From NCBI GenBank assembly GCA_003164655.1, contig PLTW01000120.1:28231-49853 (forward strand): DNA of 21,623 nt, given 5' to 3'. Source of the DNA: Actinomycetota bacterium. Lineage in GTDB: Bacteria > Actinomycetota > Thermoleophilia > UBA2241. The notes under the pieces are model-generated. The model was not told where the DNA came from. It searched no databases and was given only the letters and a program-made list of their open reading frames with translations. Position numbers and translations under genes: made by a program. Shown in pieces: positions 6,551-12,450 of this stretch; the stretch's first letter is position 1, and each line of letters starts with the position of its first letter.

Positions 6551-6637
6551 TCGGGTGACGCAGCGCCCGGCCAGGCGGGTGACCGTGCGCGAGAGCCGCT
6601 CGCCGGTCATCACGAACCCGTCATCGCTCTCAGACAT
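6551..6637 (-). pseudogene. pyrR: Truncated 5' end of pyrR (remnant)
   Basis: The ATG at 6637, directly after the T-tract of the pyr terminator, opens with M-S-E-S-D-D-G-F-V-M-T-G-E-R-L-S-R-T-V-T, continuing R-L-A-G. This resembles the PyrR N-terminus (as in mycobacterial S-R-E-L-M-S-A-A-D-V-G-R-T-I-S-R-I-A-H). After about 29 codons the resemblance stops and none of the PRPP-binding or dimer motifs follow; the frame runs on into pyrK. Position behind a PyrR-type attenuator is exactly where pyrR normally starts. I read it as a deletion remnant, though it could be translated as an N-terminal extension of PyrK. The similarity is short and judged by eye. Confidence 0.55.
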
Positions 6638-6666
6638 AAAAAAACACCGCCTCGAGATGGGCGGCG
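6638..6666 (-). terminator. Intrinsic terminator of the pyr leader, holding the SD
   Basis: On the - strand a stem of about 7 bp (CGCCGCC at 6666-6660 with GGCGGTG at 6651-6645, one G-U pair) encloses the loop CATCTCGA and is followed by seven Ts (6644-6638), then at once by the ATG at 6637. The 3' arm with the preceding loop base reads GAGGCGG, a Shine-Dalgarno-like sequence, so the same hairpin would also hide the ribosome site. It may additionally stop readthrough from the long operon ending at rluD. Confidence 0.8.
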
Positions 6667-6695
6667 CGGCTGCTCTGACATTGCATCATGGCACC

Positions 6696-6728
6696 CCTTT
6701 CCGGTCTCACGGGACCTGGACTTAAAGG
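6696..6728 (-). promoter_or_regulatory. PyrR-binding hairpin in the pyr mRNA leader
   Basis: On the - strand CCTTT (6728-6724) pairs with AAAGG (6700-6696), CC pairs with GG, and GGTC pairs with GACC around the loop CCGTGA; an internal AAGT bulge and an unpaired A lie on the 5' side. The segment TCCCGTGAG matches the UCCNGNGAG core of the known PyrR-binding loop. In characterised systems, PyrR with UMP stabilises this anti-antiterminator so the downstream terminator forms. It lies 30 bases before the terminator and begins within a few bases of the predicted transcription start. Confidence 0.82.
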
Positions 6729-6736
6729 ACTACCGC

Positions 6737-6765
6737 ACTGTAGATCGCCGGCCTGGGACGGTCAA
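6737..6765 (-). promoter_or_regulatory. Promoter of the pyr leader and pyrK-pyrD
   Basis: On the - strand TTGACC (6765-6760) and TACAGT (6742-6737) are 17 bases apart. The -35 box matches five of six consensus bases and starts three bases after the rluD stop codon. Transcription should begin near 6731-6730, just before the PyrR-binding hairpin. Confidence 0.7.
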
Positions 6766-6768
6766 GGG

Positions 6769-7686
6769 TCAGAGGGGTCGGGCAGATCCGCCGCCCTCGA
6801 GGCTCGTCAGAAAACCGGCGAGATCGACCGGCAGCGGCGCCTCGAACGAGAGCGGTTCGCCGGTCAGCGGGTGGGCGAACTCGAGATGAGCGGCGTGCAG
6901 GAACTGACGAGCCAGGCCGCTGGGACGCCGAGATCGCCCGCCGTAGGTCGTATCGCCGGCGACCGGAAAGCCAAGGGCGGCGAAGTGCACCCGGATCTGA
7001 TGGGTGCGGCCGGTCTCGAGGCGCACGTCCAGCAACGTATAGCCCGGCAGGCGGCGGCGCACCGTGAAGTGGGTGATCGCGCGTCGCGGGCGCGTAGTAT
7101 GGATGGAGATCCGCTTGCGGTCGCGCACGTGCCGGCCGATCGGCGCGTCGATGGTGCCCTCGTCCTGGGGCAGCGTGCCGACCAGCAGCGCCACGTAAGC
7201 GCGGGCGATCTCGCGGCGCGCCATCTGGGCCACCAGCAGCCGGTAGGCCTCAGGGCTGCGCGCCACGATCAGCAGGCCCGACGTGTCGCGATCGAGGCGG
7301 TGCACGACCCCGGGGCGCGACTGGTGTCCGCCGGCGATGCCACGGGCGAGCAGCCCCTGTACCAGCGTGCCGTGTTCGTTGCCCGGGGCCGGGTGCACGA
7401 CCACGCCTGCCGGTTTGTCGACCACCAGCAGCGCCGCGTCTTCGTAGACCAGCGTGTAGGGGACGTCCTCGGCCACCAGCGTGGCAGGCACTACCGGGGG
7501 CAGCTCGTAGGTCACCCTCTCCCCCGCGCGCAGCACATGTCCCTTGTCGGCCACGCGTCCGGCGATCGTGACCGCGCGCGACTCGATGAGACTCTGCGCG
7601 GCGGCCCGGCTGGCGCCGAGACGGCGCGCGAGGGCCGTGTCGAGCCGCACTCCGACCTCGGCCTCGACGGCCGTGAAATCCGCCAC
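6769..7686 (-). CDS. rluD: RluA/RluD-family 23S rRNA pseudouridine synthase
   Basis: Isomerises uridine in RNA, most likely in 23S rRNA. The 305-residue protein has an N-terminal S4 RNA-binding domain (about 10-65: R-L-D-T-A-L-A-R-R-L...R-A-A-A-Q-S-L-I-E-S-R-A-V), then the synthase core with V-V-D-K-P-A-G-V-V-V-H-P at 88-99, the catalytic motif G-V-V-H-R-L-D-R-D-T-S-G at 126-137 with Asp132, R-A-Y-V-A-L-L-V-G at 162-170, and L-E-T-G-R-T-H-Q-I-R-V-H at 223-234. The GTG start lies four bases after the lspA stop, preceded by GAGG. lspA-rluD adjacency is common. The S4 domain places it near RluD; the precise uridine target cannot be told from sequence. It is the last gene of the long right-hand operon. 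Confidence 0.93.
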   Translation of the reverse strand: MADFTAVEAEVGVRLDTALARRLGASRAAAQSLIESRAVTIAGRVADKGHVLRAGERVTYELPPVVPATLVAEDVPYTLVYEDAALLVVDKPAGVVVHPAPGNEHGTLVQGLLARGIAGGHQSRPGVVHRLDRDTSGLLIVARSPEAYRLLVAQMARREIARAYVALLVGTLPQDEGTIDAPIGRHVRDRKRISIHTTRPRRAITHFTVRRRLPGYTLLDVRLETGRTHQIRVHFAALGFPVAGDTTYGGRSRRPSGLARQFLHAAHLEFAHPLTGEPLSFEAPLPVDLAGFLTSLEGGGSARPL

Positions 7687-7690
7687 GACC

Positions 7691-8149
7691 TCACGTCTCC
7701 GGTGTGGAGCGGCTGCCCGGCGGCGGCCGCAGTACTGCCACGCCGATAAGTACGGCGCCCACGGCGATGGCGACATCACCGAGGTTGAAGGTCGGCCAGG
7801 GGCCCACGCCCACGTAGTCGATGACGTAGCCGAACCGCCAGCGGTCGATGAGGTTGCCGACCGCGCCGCCGAGCACGATCGAAAGCGGCACGGCAAAGCG
7901 CGCCGGCGCGCGCCACACGGCCAGCGCCAGGGCCCCGCAGACGAGCGTGATCAGCACGAGCAGCCACACGCCGCCGCCGGCCAGGCGGCTGAAGGAGATA
8001 CCGGTGTTGTGGGCGAGACGGATCGCCAGCTGACGGCCGAACGTCCACGGCAGGCGGCCCGCTTCGTGGCGCACCGCCCAGTCGGCGAGCTGGTCGGCGG
8101 CGGCGATCGCGACCGCGATCGCGGTCGCCCTCACCCGCACGTCGCTCAT
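7691..8149 (-). CDS. lspA: Lipoprotein signal peptidase II
   Basis: Inner-membrane aspartyl protease that cleaves the signal peptide of prolipoproteins after lipidation. The 152-residue form has four hydrophobic segments and the family motifs A-D-Q near 18-20, H-N-T-G-I-S-F at 47-53, G-G-A-V-G-N-L-I-D-R at 94-103 and F-N-L-G-D at 121-125; Asp102 and Asp125 are the expected catalytic pair. The Lys usual after the DQ motif (DQxxK) is replaced by Asp (D-Q-L-A-D-W). A GTG at 8188 with GAAGG just upstream would add 13 basic residues and overlap the DUF167 gene by 11 bases; I prefer the ATG because it fits the family N-terminus, but the ribosome site favours the GTG. It contains 20-bp (8109-8128) and 14-bp palindromes. 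Confidence 0.92.
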   Translation of the reverse strand: MSDVRVRATAIAVAIAAADQLADWAVRHEAGRLPWTFGRQLAIRLAHNTGISFSRLAGGGVWLLVLITLVCGALALAVWRAPARFAVPLSIVLGGAVGNLIDRWRFGYVIDYVGVGPWPTFNLGDVAIAVGAVLIGVAVLRPPPGSRSTPET

Positions 8150-8177
8150 CGCCGGCCGCCGCCACGGGCGCGCGCCG

Positions 8178-8450
8178 TCACGGCTCACGTACCTTCAGGC
8201 CGAGACGCCGGCCCACGGCCTCAACGCCGATGCCGCTGATGCGGATCGTCTTGCGCCGGGCGCTCGCCCCCGCGGTGACCGCGACGGCGCTGCGCGGCAC
8301 ACCTACCGTCTCGGCCAGAAAGCGGCACAGCTCGCGGTTGGCGCGACCCTCGATGGGCGCCGCCGCCAGCCTCACGCGCAAGCGACCGTCGGCCACACCC
8401 GTGATCTCGGAGCGCCGCCCGCCGGGCGTCGCCCAGATCGCCAGGCGCAC
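8178..8450 (-). CDS. yggU: DUF167 / YggU-family protein
   Basis: A 90-residue protein of a conserved small family whose biochemical role is unknown. The family pattern is clear: V-R-L-A-I-W-A-T-P-G-G-R-R-S-E-I-T-G-V at 1-19, L-R-V-R-L-A-A-A-P-I-E-G-R-A-N at 24-38, then L-C-R-F-L-A-E-T-V-G-V-P-R-S-A-V and G-A-S-A-R-R-K-T-I-R-I. The start is taken as GTG at 8450, which matches the usual N-terminus; no ribosome site is visible, and a CTG seven codons earlier is the alternative. In many bacteria it lies near yggT, proC and yggS, as here. Confidence 0.88.
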   Translation of the reverse strand: MRLAIWATPGGRRSEITGVADGRLRVRLAAAPIEGRANRELCRFLAETVGVPRSAVAVTAGASARRKTIRISGIGVEAVGRRLGLKVREP

Positions 8451-8481
8451 CTCGTCGGCGTCACCGCGCAGCGGGCCCTCA

Positions 8482-9291
8482 TCACCACTTGAAGGCGTTG
8501 TCGTCGACCTCGCTCTCGACATCTGACAGCAGATCGTCGGGTTCGCCGAGAAACGGCGCCCGCGGATCGCCGCCCGCCTTGCCGGCCGCGGGAGCGGCCG
8601 GAGCGGCGGGATGCTGCCCGGCGGCGCTCGCGGGCGGACCCGCCGGCGCCGGCGACGGGGCGAGCGGAGCCGAGGCGGGGGCCTGCGAGGCCGGCGCCGC
8701 TGAGTGCGTGGCGGGCGCCGGCATGGGCACGGTCGACTTGGCAGGCGGCGCCGTCGGCGGCGTGCCGGAGCGACCGGCGGCGTCACGCGACATGGCCTCC
8801 TCGATCTGCTCGGTCGGGGTGGCGAACTGGCCGGCCTTCCGGGAGCGGTCGTCGATCTCGGAGAGCTGCTTGACGTAGCCTTCGAGCAGCGAGCGGAACT
8901 TGAAGCGGAAGTCCTCTTCGGAGCTTCTCAGCACGACGATCTGCTTTTCGACCGCCTGCTTGTCGGCGTACGACTCGTTGACCATCTGCCGCGCCTTGAG
9001 CTCGGCCTCGCTCAGCATGAGCTGGGCTTCTTTCTGGGCGTTGGCCCGGAGCTCCTCGGCGCTGCGCTGAGCGGCGACCAGGGTGTTCTGCAGGGTCTCC
9101 TCGAGGCTGCGATAGTGATCGATCTTCTCTTGTAGCGCTTCGCCGCGCTCGGAGAGCTCGATGTTCTCTTTGAAGAGGCGCTCGAACTCGTCGGCGACCT
9201 CGTCCAAGAACTCGTCGACCTCGCCGTCGACGTAGCCGCGCATGCCGCGCTTGAACTCCTTATGGCGTATGTCGAGCGGTGTCAGTTTCAT
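8482..9291 (-). CDS. divIVA: DivIVA-family polar/septal coiled-coil protein
   Basis: Membrane-curvature-sensing scaffold; in Actinomycetota it usually directs polar growth or septum placement. The 269 residues begin with the conserved membrane-binding domain L-T-P-L-D-I-R-H-K-E-F-K-R-G-M-R-G-Y-V-D (3-22) and E-V-D-E-F-L-D-E-V. Position 17-18 is Met-Arg where Bacillus has Phe-Arg. A long coiled coil covers about 30-155, then an Ala/Pro-rich linker (about 172-240) and an acidic tail (E-P-D-D-L-L-S-D-V-E-S-E-V-D-D) ending N-A-F-K-W. GGAGG lies five bases before the ATG. It follows yggT by 21 bases in the sepF-proC-yggT-divIVA order. The Ala/Pro linker is coded by highly G+C-rich repeats but stays open. 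Confidence 0.95.
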   Translation of the reverse strand: MKLTPLDIRHKEFKRGMRGYVDGEVDEFLDEVADEFERLFKENIELSERGEALQEKIDHYRSLEETLQNTLVAAQRSAEELRANAQKEAQLMLSEAELKARQMVNESYADKQAVEKQIVVLRSSEEDFRFKFRSLLEGYVKQLSEIDDRSRKAGQFATPTEQIEEAMSRDAAGRSGTPPTAPPAKSTVPMPAPATHSAAPASQAPASAPLAPSPAPAGPPASAAGQHPAAPAAPAAGKAGGDPRAPFLGEPDDLLSDVESEVDDNAFKW

Positions 9292-9312
9292 CGGGCCTCC
9301 GTTCCTTGCGCC

Positions 9313-9582
9313 CTACAGCGACGCGACAAGGGGTTGAACGATGAACAGGACCGCCAACCCCACCACCGGGCTGAGGTCGAGGGCGGCGTTGCCGAACCGT
9401 ACGGGCGGCAGGAACCGTCTGAAGACACGCAGATACGGCTCGGTGACATCATAGAGGATGCTGTACAGCCTGTACGGCAGTGTCCCGGAGCGCAACGGCA
9501 CCCAGCTCAGCAGAATGCGTCCGAAGATGGCCAACGAGTAGATCTGAAGCGCCTTGATGACGATGTCCTGCAGCAGGATCAT
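9313..9582 (-). CDS. yggT: YggT-family membrane protein
   Basis: An 89-residue protein with two hydrophobic segments (about 8-30 and 68-88) separated by a basic loop. The YGGT pattern is clear: L-Q-I-Y-S-L-A-I-F-G-R-I-L-L-S-W at 12-27, Y-D-V-T-E-P-Y-L-R-V-F-R-R-F-L-P-P at 44-60 and D-L-S-P-V-V-G at 69-75. The family has no settled enzymatic role; it is linked by context and some experiments to division, osmotic tolerance and membrane-protein biogenesis. The start overlaps the proC stop as ATGA. Identification is firm, function is not. Confidence 0.92.
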   Translation of the reverse strand: MILLQDIVIKALQIYSLAIFGRILLSWVPLRSGTLPYRLYSILYDVTEPYLRVFRRFLPPVRFGNAALDLSPVVGLAVLFIVQPLVASL

Positions 9583-10373
9583 CGTACGCGCCGGGCCTGC
9601 GCGACGGCGGCGGCCACGGCCGCCGCGAGGGCCATCCTGATACCCCTGCTCTCGAGCACCTCGATACCTTCCGCCGTCATGCCACCCGGCGTGGCGATCG
9701 CCACGCGCACGCCGACCGGGTCGCCGTCGCGCGCCACCAGAGCCGCCGAGCCGGCGACCGCCGCGATCGCCAGTTCGCGAGCCATCGCCTGCTCGAGCCC
9801 GGCATCGACGCCCGCGGCGGCCAGCGCCTCGATGAACAGGGCGGTGAAACCGGGACCGCAGCCGGCGACCGCGGTAGCCGGGTCGAAAAGGCTCTCAGGA
9901 ACATCTACCACCGTTCCGGCCAAGCCGAACAGGGCGCGGGTGGCGTCGGCCTGCGAGGCCGTCAGCGTGCCGGCCACCAGCAGAAACACGCCGCAGCCTA
10001 TGGCCGCGGCGACGTTGGGCATGACCCGCGCCACTCGGGCCCCCGGCGACAGGCCGGCGCGCAGGTCGTCGAGGGGAACGGCGGCGGCCAGCGAGAGCAG
10101 CGGCCGCCCGCCGAGGACCGGCGCCAGCTCGGCGAGCGCGGCCGGCACGTCGGGCGGACGCATGGCGAGCACGATGGTGTCACAACCGGCCGAGAGCTCG
10201 GCTACCGAGGCGCACGCCCGGGCGTCGAAGTCGGCCGCCAACGAGCGGCTGCGCGCCGCGATCGGGTCGTAGACGGAAAGAGCGGGTCGCAGTGCCGCAG
10301 CGGGCGGAAGCTGCCGCCAGCCCTCAGCGAGGGCCCGTGCGATGTGCCCGGCGCCGAGGAGTCCCGCCCGCAT
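9579..10373 (-). CDS. proC: Pyrroline-5-carboxylate reductase
   Basis: Last step of proline synthesis: NAD(P)H-dependent reduction of pyrroline-5-carboxylate. The 264 residues contain an N-terminal Rossmann motif G-L-L-G-A-G-H-I-A-R-A-L at 4-15, V-L-A-M-R-P-P-D-V around 67-75, R-V-M-P-N at 117-121, and the C-terminal helical dimer motifs A-G-C-G-P-G-F-T-A-L-F-I-E-A-L and A-T-P-G-G-M-T-A-E-G-I-E-V-L-E. Length is typical. It starts two bases after the sepF stop and overlaps yggT. A location between sepF and yggT is common in Gram-positive division clusters. The tail is very Ala-rich. An 18-bp perfect palindrome (9689-9706) lies over V-A-I-A-T. Confidence 0.92.
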   Translation of the reverse strand: MRAGLLGAGHIARALAEGWRQLPPAAALRPALSVYDPIAARSRSLAADFDARACASVAELSAGCDTIVLAMRPPDVPAALAELAPVLGGRPLLSLAAAVPLDDLRAGLSPGARVARVMPNVAAAIGCGVFLLVAGTLTASQADATRALFGLAGTVVDVPESLFDPATAVAGCGPGFTALFIEALAAAGVDAGLEQAMARELAIAAVAGSAALVARDGDPVGVRVAIATPGGMTAEGIEVLESRGIRMALAAAVAAAVAQARRVR

Positions 10374-10375
10374 CG

Positions 10376-10909
10376 TCAGAACTGGTTGAAGAAGCCCTTT
10401 TCGATCAGCCGGGCGCGTTCCTCGGCCGACACCTCGACGTTGCGCGGCGTGAGCAGGAAGACCTTGTCGGCCACCCGCTGCATGCCGCCGTCGAGGGCAT
10501 AGGTGAGCCCGCTGGCGAAATCGATGAGGCGCTTGGAAAGGTCGGTGTCGGAGCCTTGCAGGTTGACGATCACGGGGATGTCGACCTTGAACTTGTCGGC
10601 GATCTGCTGGGCGTCGTTGAAGTTCTTGGGGATCACCAGGTGCACTTCGACGCGCTGCGGGCGCGGCGCCTCGAGGGGGCGTACCACGCCGCTGCGCGGC
10701 GCCCGCGCCGGCGGCTCGTCGGCGAAGATATCGTCGTAGTCGGCCTGCCGGCCGCGCGAGGCGCGGCTGAGCTTGCGCACGTTCGGCCGGTCCTGGTAGG
10801 AACGCTCGAGCTCTTCGGGCGGGGCGAGCGTCTCTTCGTCGTCGTACTCCTCGTCTTCGGAGATGCCGAAGTAGATCATCACCTTGTGCCAGCTATCGCC
10901 TAGGCCCAT
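10376..10909 (-). CDS. sepF: SepF cell-division protein
   Basis: Cytosolic FtsZ-ring membrane anchor that bundles FtsZ filaments. In the 177 residues, the N-terminus M-G-L-G-D-S-W-H-K-V-M-I-Y-F-G-I (1-16) is the amphipathic membrane-binding helix, followed by an acidic and low-complexity linker (about 17-85). The C-terminal SepF domain (about 86-165) reads P-K-N-F-N-D-A-Q-Q-I-A-D-K-F-K, V-I-V-N-L-Q-G-S-D-T-D-L-S-K-R-L-I-D-F-A-S-G-L and V-F-L-L-T-P-R-N-V-E-V. GGAGG lies six bases before the ATG at 10909. The yggS-sepF-proC-yggT-divIVA order is the classical division cluster; ftsZ is not in this window. Confidence 0.96.
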   Translation of the reverse strand: MGLGDSWHKVMIYFGISEDEEYDDEETLAPPEELERSYQDRPNVRKLSRASRGRQADYDDIFADEPPARAPRSGVVRPLEAPRPQRVEVHLVIPKNFNDAQQIADKFKVDIPVIVNLQGSDTDLSKRLIDFASGLTYALDGGMQRVADKVFLLTPRNVEVSAEERARLIEKGFFNQF

Positions 10910-10929
10910 CGTCCCTCCCGGTCCGCATG

Positions 10930-11619
10930 TCAGAAAAGCACGCTTCCGACGCGGACGATCGTCGCACCCTCTCGCACCGCCACCTCGTAATCGACACTCG
11001 TGCCCATCGACAACTGCGCGAAAGTATACCGTCCGGCCCAGCGGGCCGAAAGGTCGGCCGCGAGCTGCCTGGTCTGCGCGAAGTACGGCGCCGTGAGCTC
11101 GGGGTCGGCAAACAGCGGCGGCATGCACATCAGGCCGGCAAACGACACCTTGTCGCAGGCCGCCGCCGCGTCGAGAAAGCGGTCGGCCTCGCCGAGCGCG
11201 ATACCCGCCTTGGATTCTTCTCCGGCGATGTTCACTTCGAGCAGCACGTCTGTTGCTTTCTGCGCGCGGCCCTGGAGTTCCTCTACGACGCTCTTCGTCG
11301 AGACTGCGTGGATCAACCGTACGAGGGGCAGCACGAGCTTCACCTTGCGGCTCTGCAGGTGGCCGATGAAGTCGAACACGAAATTGTCGCCGAACAGCTC
11401 GTGCTTGGCGGCCAGGTCCTGGGCCCGGTTCTCGCCGACCAGCGTGACGCCCGCCTCGCGCAGTACCCCCATGTCGGCGGCGGCGACGTATTTGGTCGCC
11501 ACCAGGATCTGCACCTCGCCGGCCGCCCGGCCGGCCGGCCGGGCGGCATCGTCGACGCGCTCGCGCACCTCGGCCAAGCGCCCTCGTACGTGATCGGCCG
11601 TGCCGCTGAACTGCTTCAC
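10930..11619 (-). CDS. yggS: PLP homeostasis protein (YggS/PLPBP family)
   Basis: Pyridoxal-phosphate-binding protein with no known catalysis that balances vitamin B6 and amino-acid pools. The 229 residues form an alanine-racemase-like barrel: Lys43 in L-V-A-T-K-Y-V is the expected PLP lysine, with G-E-N-R-A-Q-D at 62-68, F-I-G-H-L-Q-S-R-K-V-K at 84-94, V-N-I-A-G-E-E-S-K-A-G at 129-139, and the phosphate site L-S-M-G-T-S-V-D-Y...V-R-V-G-S-V-L-F at the end. The GTG start directly follows the pgeF TAG, with GGAGG upstream inside the pgeF end. A 26-bp perfect palindrome (11522-11547) encodes A-A-R-P-A-G-R-A. Confidence 0.93.
   Translation of the reverse strand: MKQFSGTADHVRGRLAEVRERVDDAARPAGRAAGEVQILVATKYVAAADMGVLREAGVTLVGENRAQDLAAKHELFGDNFVFDFIGHLQSRKVKLVLPLVRLIHAVSTKSVVEELQGRAQKATDVLLEVNIAGEESKAGIALGEADRFLDAAAACDKVSFAGLMCMPPLFADPELTAPYFAQTRQLAADLSARWAGRYTFAQLSMGTSVDYEVAVREGATIVRVGSVLF
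11522..11547. repeat. 26-bp perfect palindrome inside yggS
   Basis: The sequence from 11522 to 11547 equals its own reverse complement, centred on GGCC at 11533-11536. It is pure G+C and consists of CCGG/GGCC steps coding for A-A-R-P-A-G-R-A, so low complexity explains part of it. Confidence 0.9.
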
Positions 11620-12435
11620 CTACATCCCTCCTGTGAGCCAGGCGATGGCCGCCTGTCTGCCGGTCGCCCCGTGCGCCCGACGGTGCGAGAAGAACTCGTG
11701 CTGGTGGCACGTGCACAGTCCGCTGGAGACGATGTCGGCCGCGGCGAACCCGCCCGTCGCGAGCTGGCGGCGAGCGGCCTCCCAAAGATCGACATGTCCG
11801 TCGCGCCATGTGCCCGGGAAGGCCGCCTCGAAACGCTCGCCGAGATCGTCTGAGACGGCAAAGCAGCAGGGTCCGATGCTCGGGCCGATGACGGCGGCGG
11901 TGGCGGCGCCGCAGGCGCCGACCGCTCGCCCCGCCTCGGCGACGATGCCGGCCAGCATGCCGCGCCAGCCGGCGTGCACCAGCGCCAGGGCGCGCGCCGG
12001 CCGGCCAACGACGAGCAGAACCGGTACGCAGTCGGCGAAGGTCATGAGCAGCGGCACAGCGGCCGCGCGGGTGAGCAGGCCGTCCGTGCCGGCGACGACG
12101 TCGGTGCGCCGGCGGGCGCCGCGGCCGCGGTCAGCGCCGCTCACCTCGACGATCGTCGTGCCGTGGACCTGCCCAGGTACGACCAGATCGCCGGCCGCGA
12201 CGCCGGCGGCCGCAGCGAAGTCGAGCCGGTTGCGCCACACCAGGGCGGGGTCGTCAGCGGTCGACAGACTCAGGTTGAGCGTATCGAAGGGCGCCGCGGA
12301 GACACCGCCCAGCCGCGTCGAGAAGGCCGCCCGCCAACCGTCGCCGCGGGCCTCGTACCACACTGGTCCACCGTCGTCGCGGCGCACGAGAGGGCTGCCG
12401 CGCGGCGGCCTTGCCTGTCTGTCGCCGGCGGCCAC
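11620..12435 (-). CDS. pgeF: PgeF/YfiH (laccase-domain) purine nucleosidase or peptidoglycan editing factor
   Basis: Copper/zinc-binding multicopper-oxidase-like fold. Members act as purine nucleoside phosphorylase/adenosine deaminase or remove misincorporated serine from peptidoglycan precursors; sequence does not decide. The 271 residues hold P-G-Q-V-H-G-T-T-I-V-E-V, T-D-G-L-L-T-R, L-L-M-T-F-A-D-C-V-P-V-L-L-V, the histidine motif A-L-V-H-A-G-W-R-G-M, G-P-S-I-G-P-C-C-F-A-V and C-T-C-H-Q-H-E-F-F-S-H-R-R, giving the expected Cys/His metal ligands. The start is GTG at 12435 with GGAG eight bases upstream, 15 bases after the CCA-adding gene. It precedes yggS as in many Gram-positive division clusters. 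Confidence 0.92.
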   Translation of the reverse strand: MAAGDRQARPPRGSPLVRRDDGGPVWYEARGDGWRAAFSTRLGGVSAAPFDTLNLSLSTADDPALVWRNRLDFAAAAGVAAGDLVVPGQVHGTTIVEVSGADRGRGARRRTDVVAGTDGLLTRAAAVPLLMTFADCVPVLLVVGRPARALALVHAGWRGMLAGIVAEAGRAVGACGAATAAVIGPSIGPCCFAVSDDLGERFEAAFPGTWRDGHVDLWEAARRQLATGGFAAADIVSSGLCTCHQHEFFSHRRAHGATGRQAAIAWLTGGM

Positions 12436-12450
12436 GGCGCTCTCCGCCTC

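Noticed and set aside
8149..8188. Separate small gene between lspA and the DUF167 gene
   Set aside because: The frame is continuous with lspA and best read as an alternative GTG start of that gene.
8581..8720. Repeat-like G+C-rich stretch as a possible tandem repeat or CRISPR-like array
   Set aside because: No regular unit or spacer; it is the Ala/Pro-rich linker of DivIVA coded with C/G third positions.
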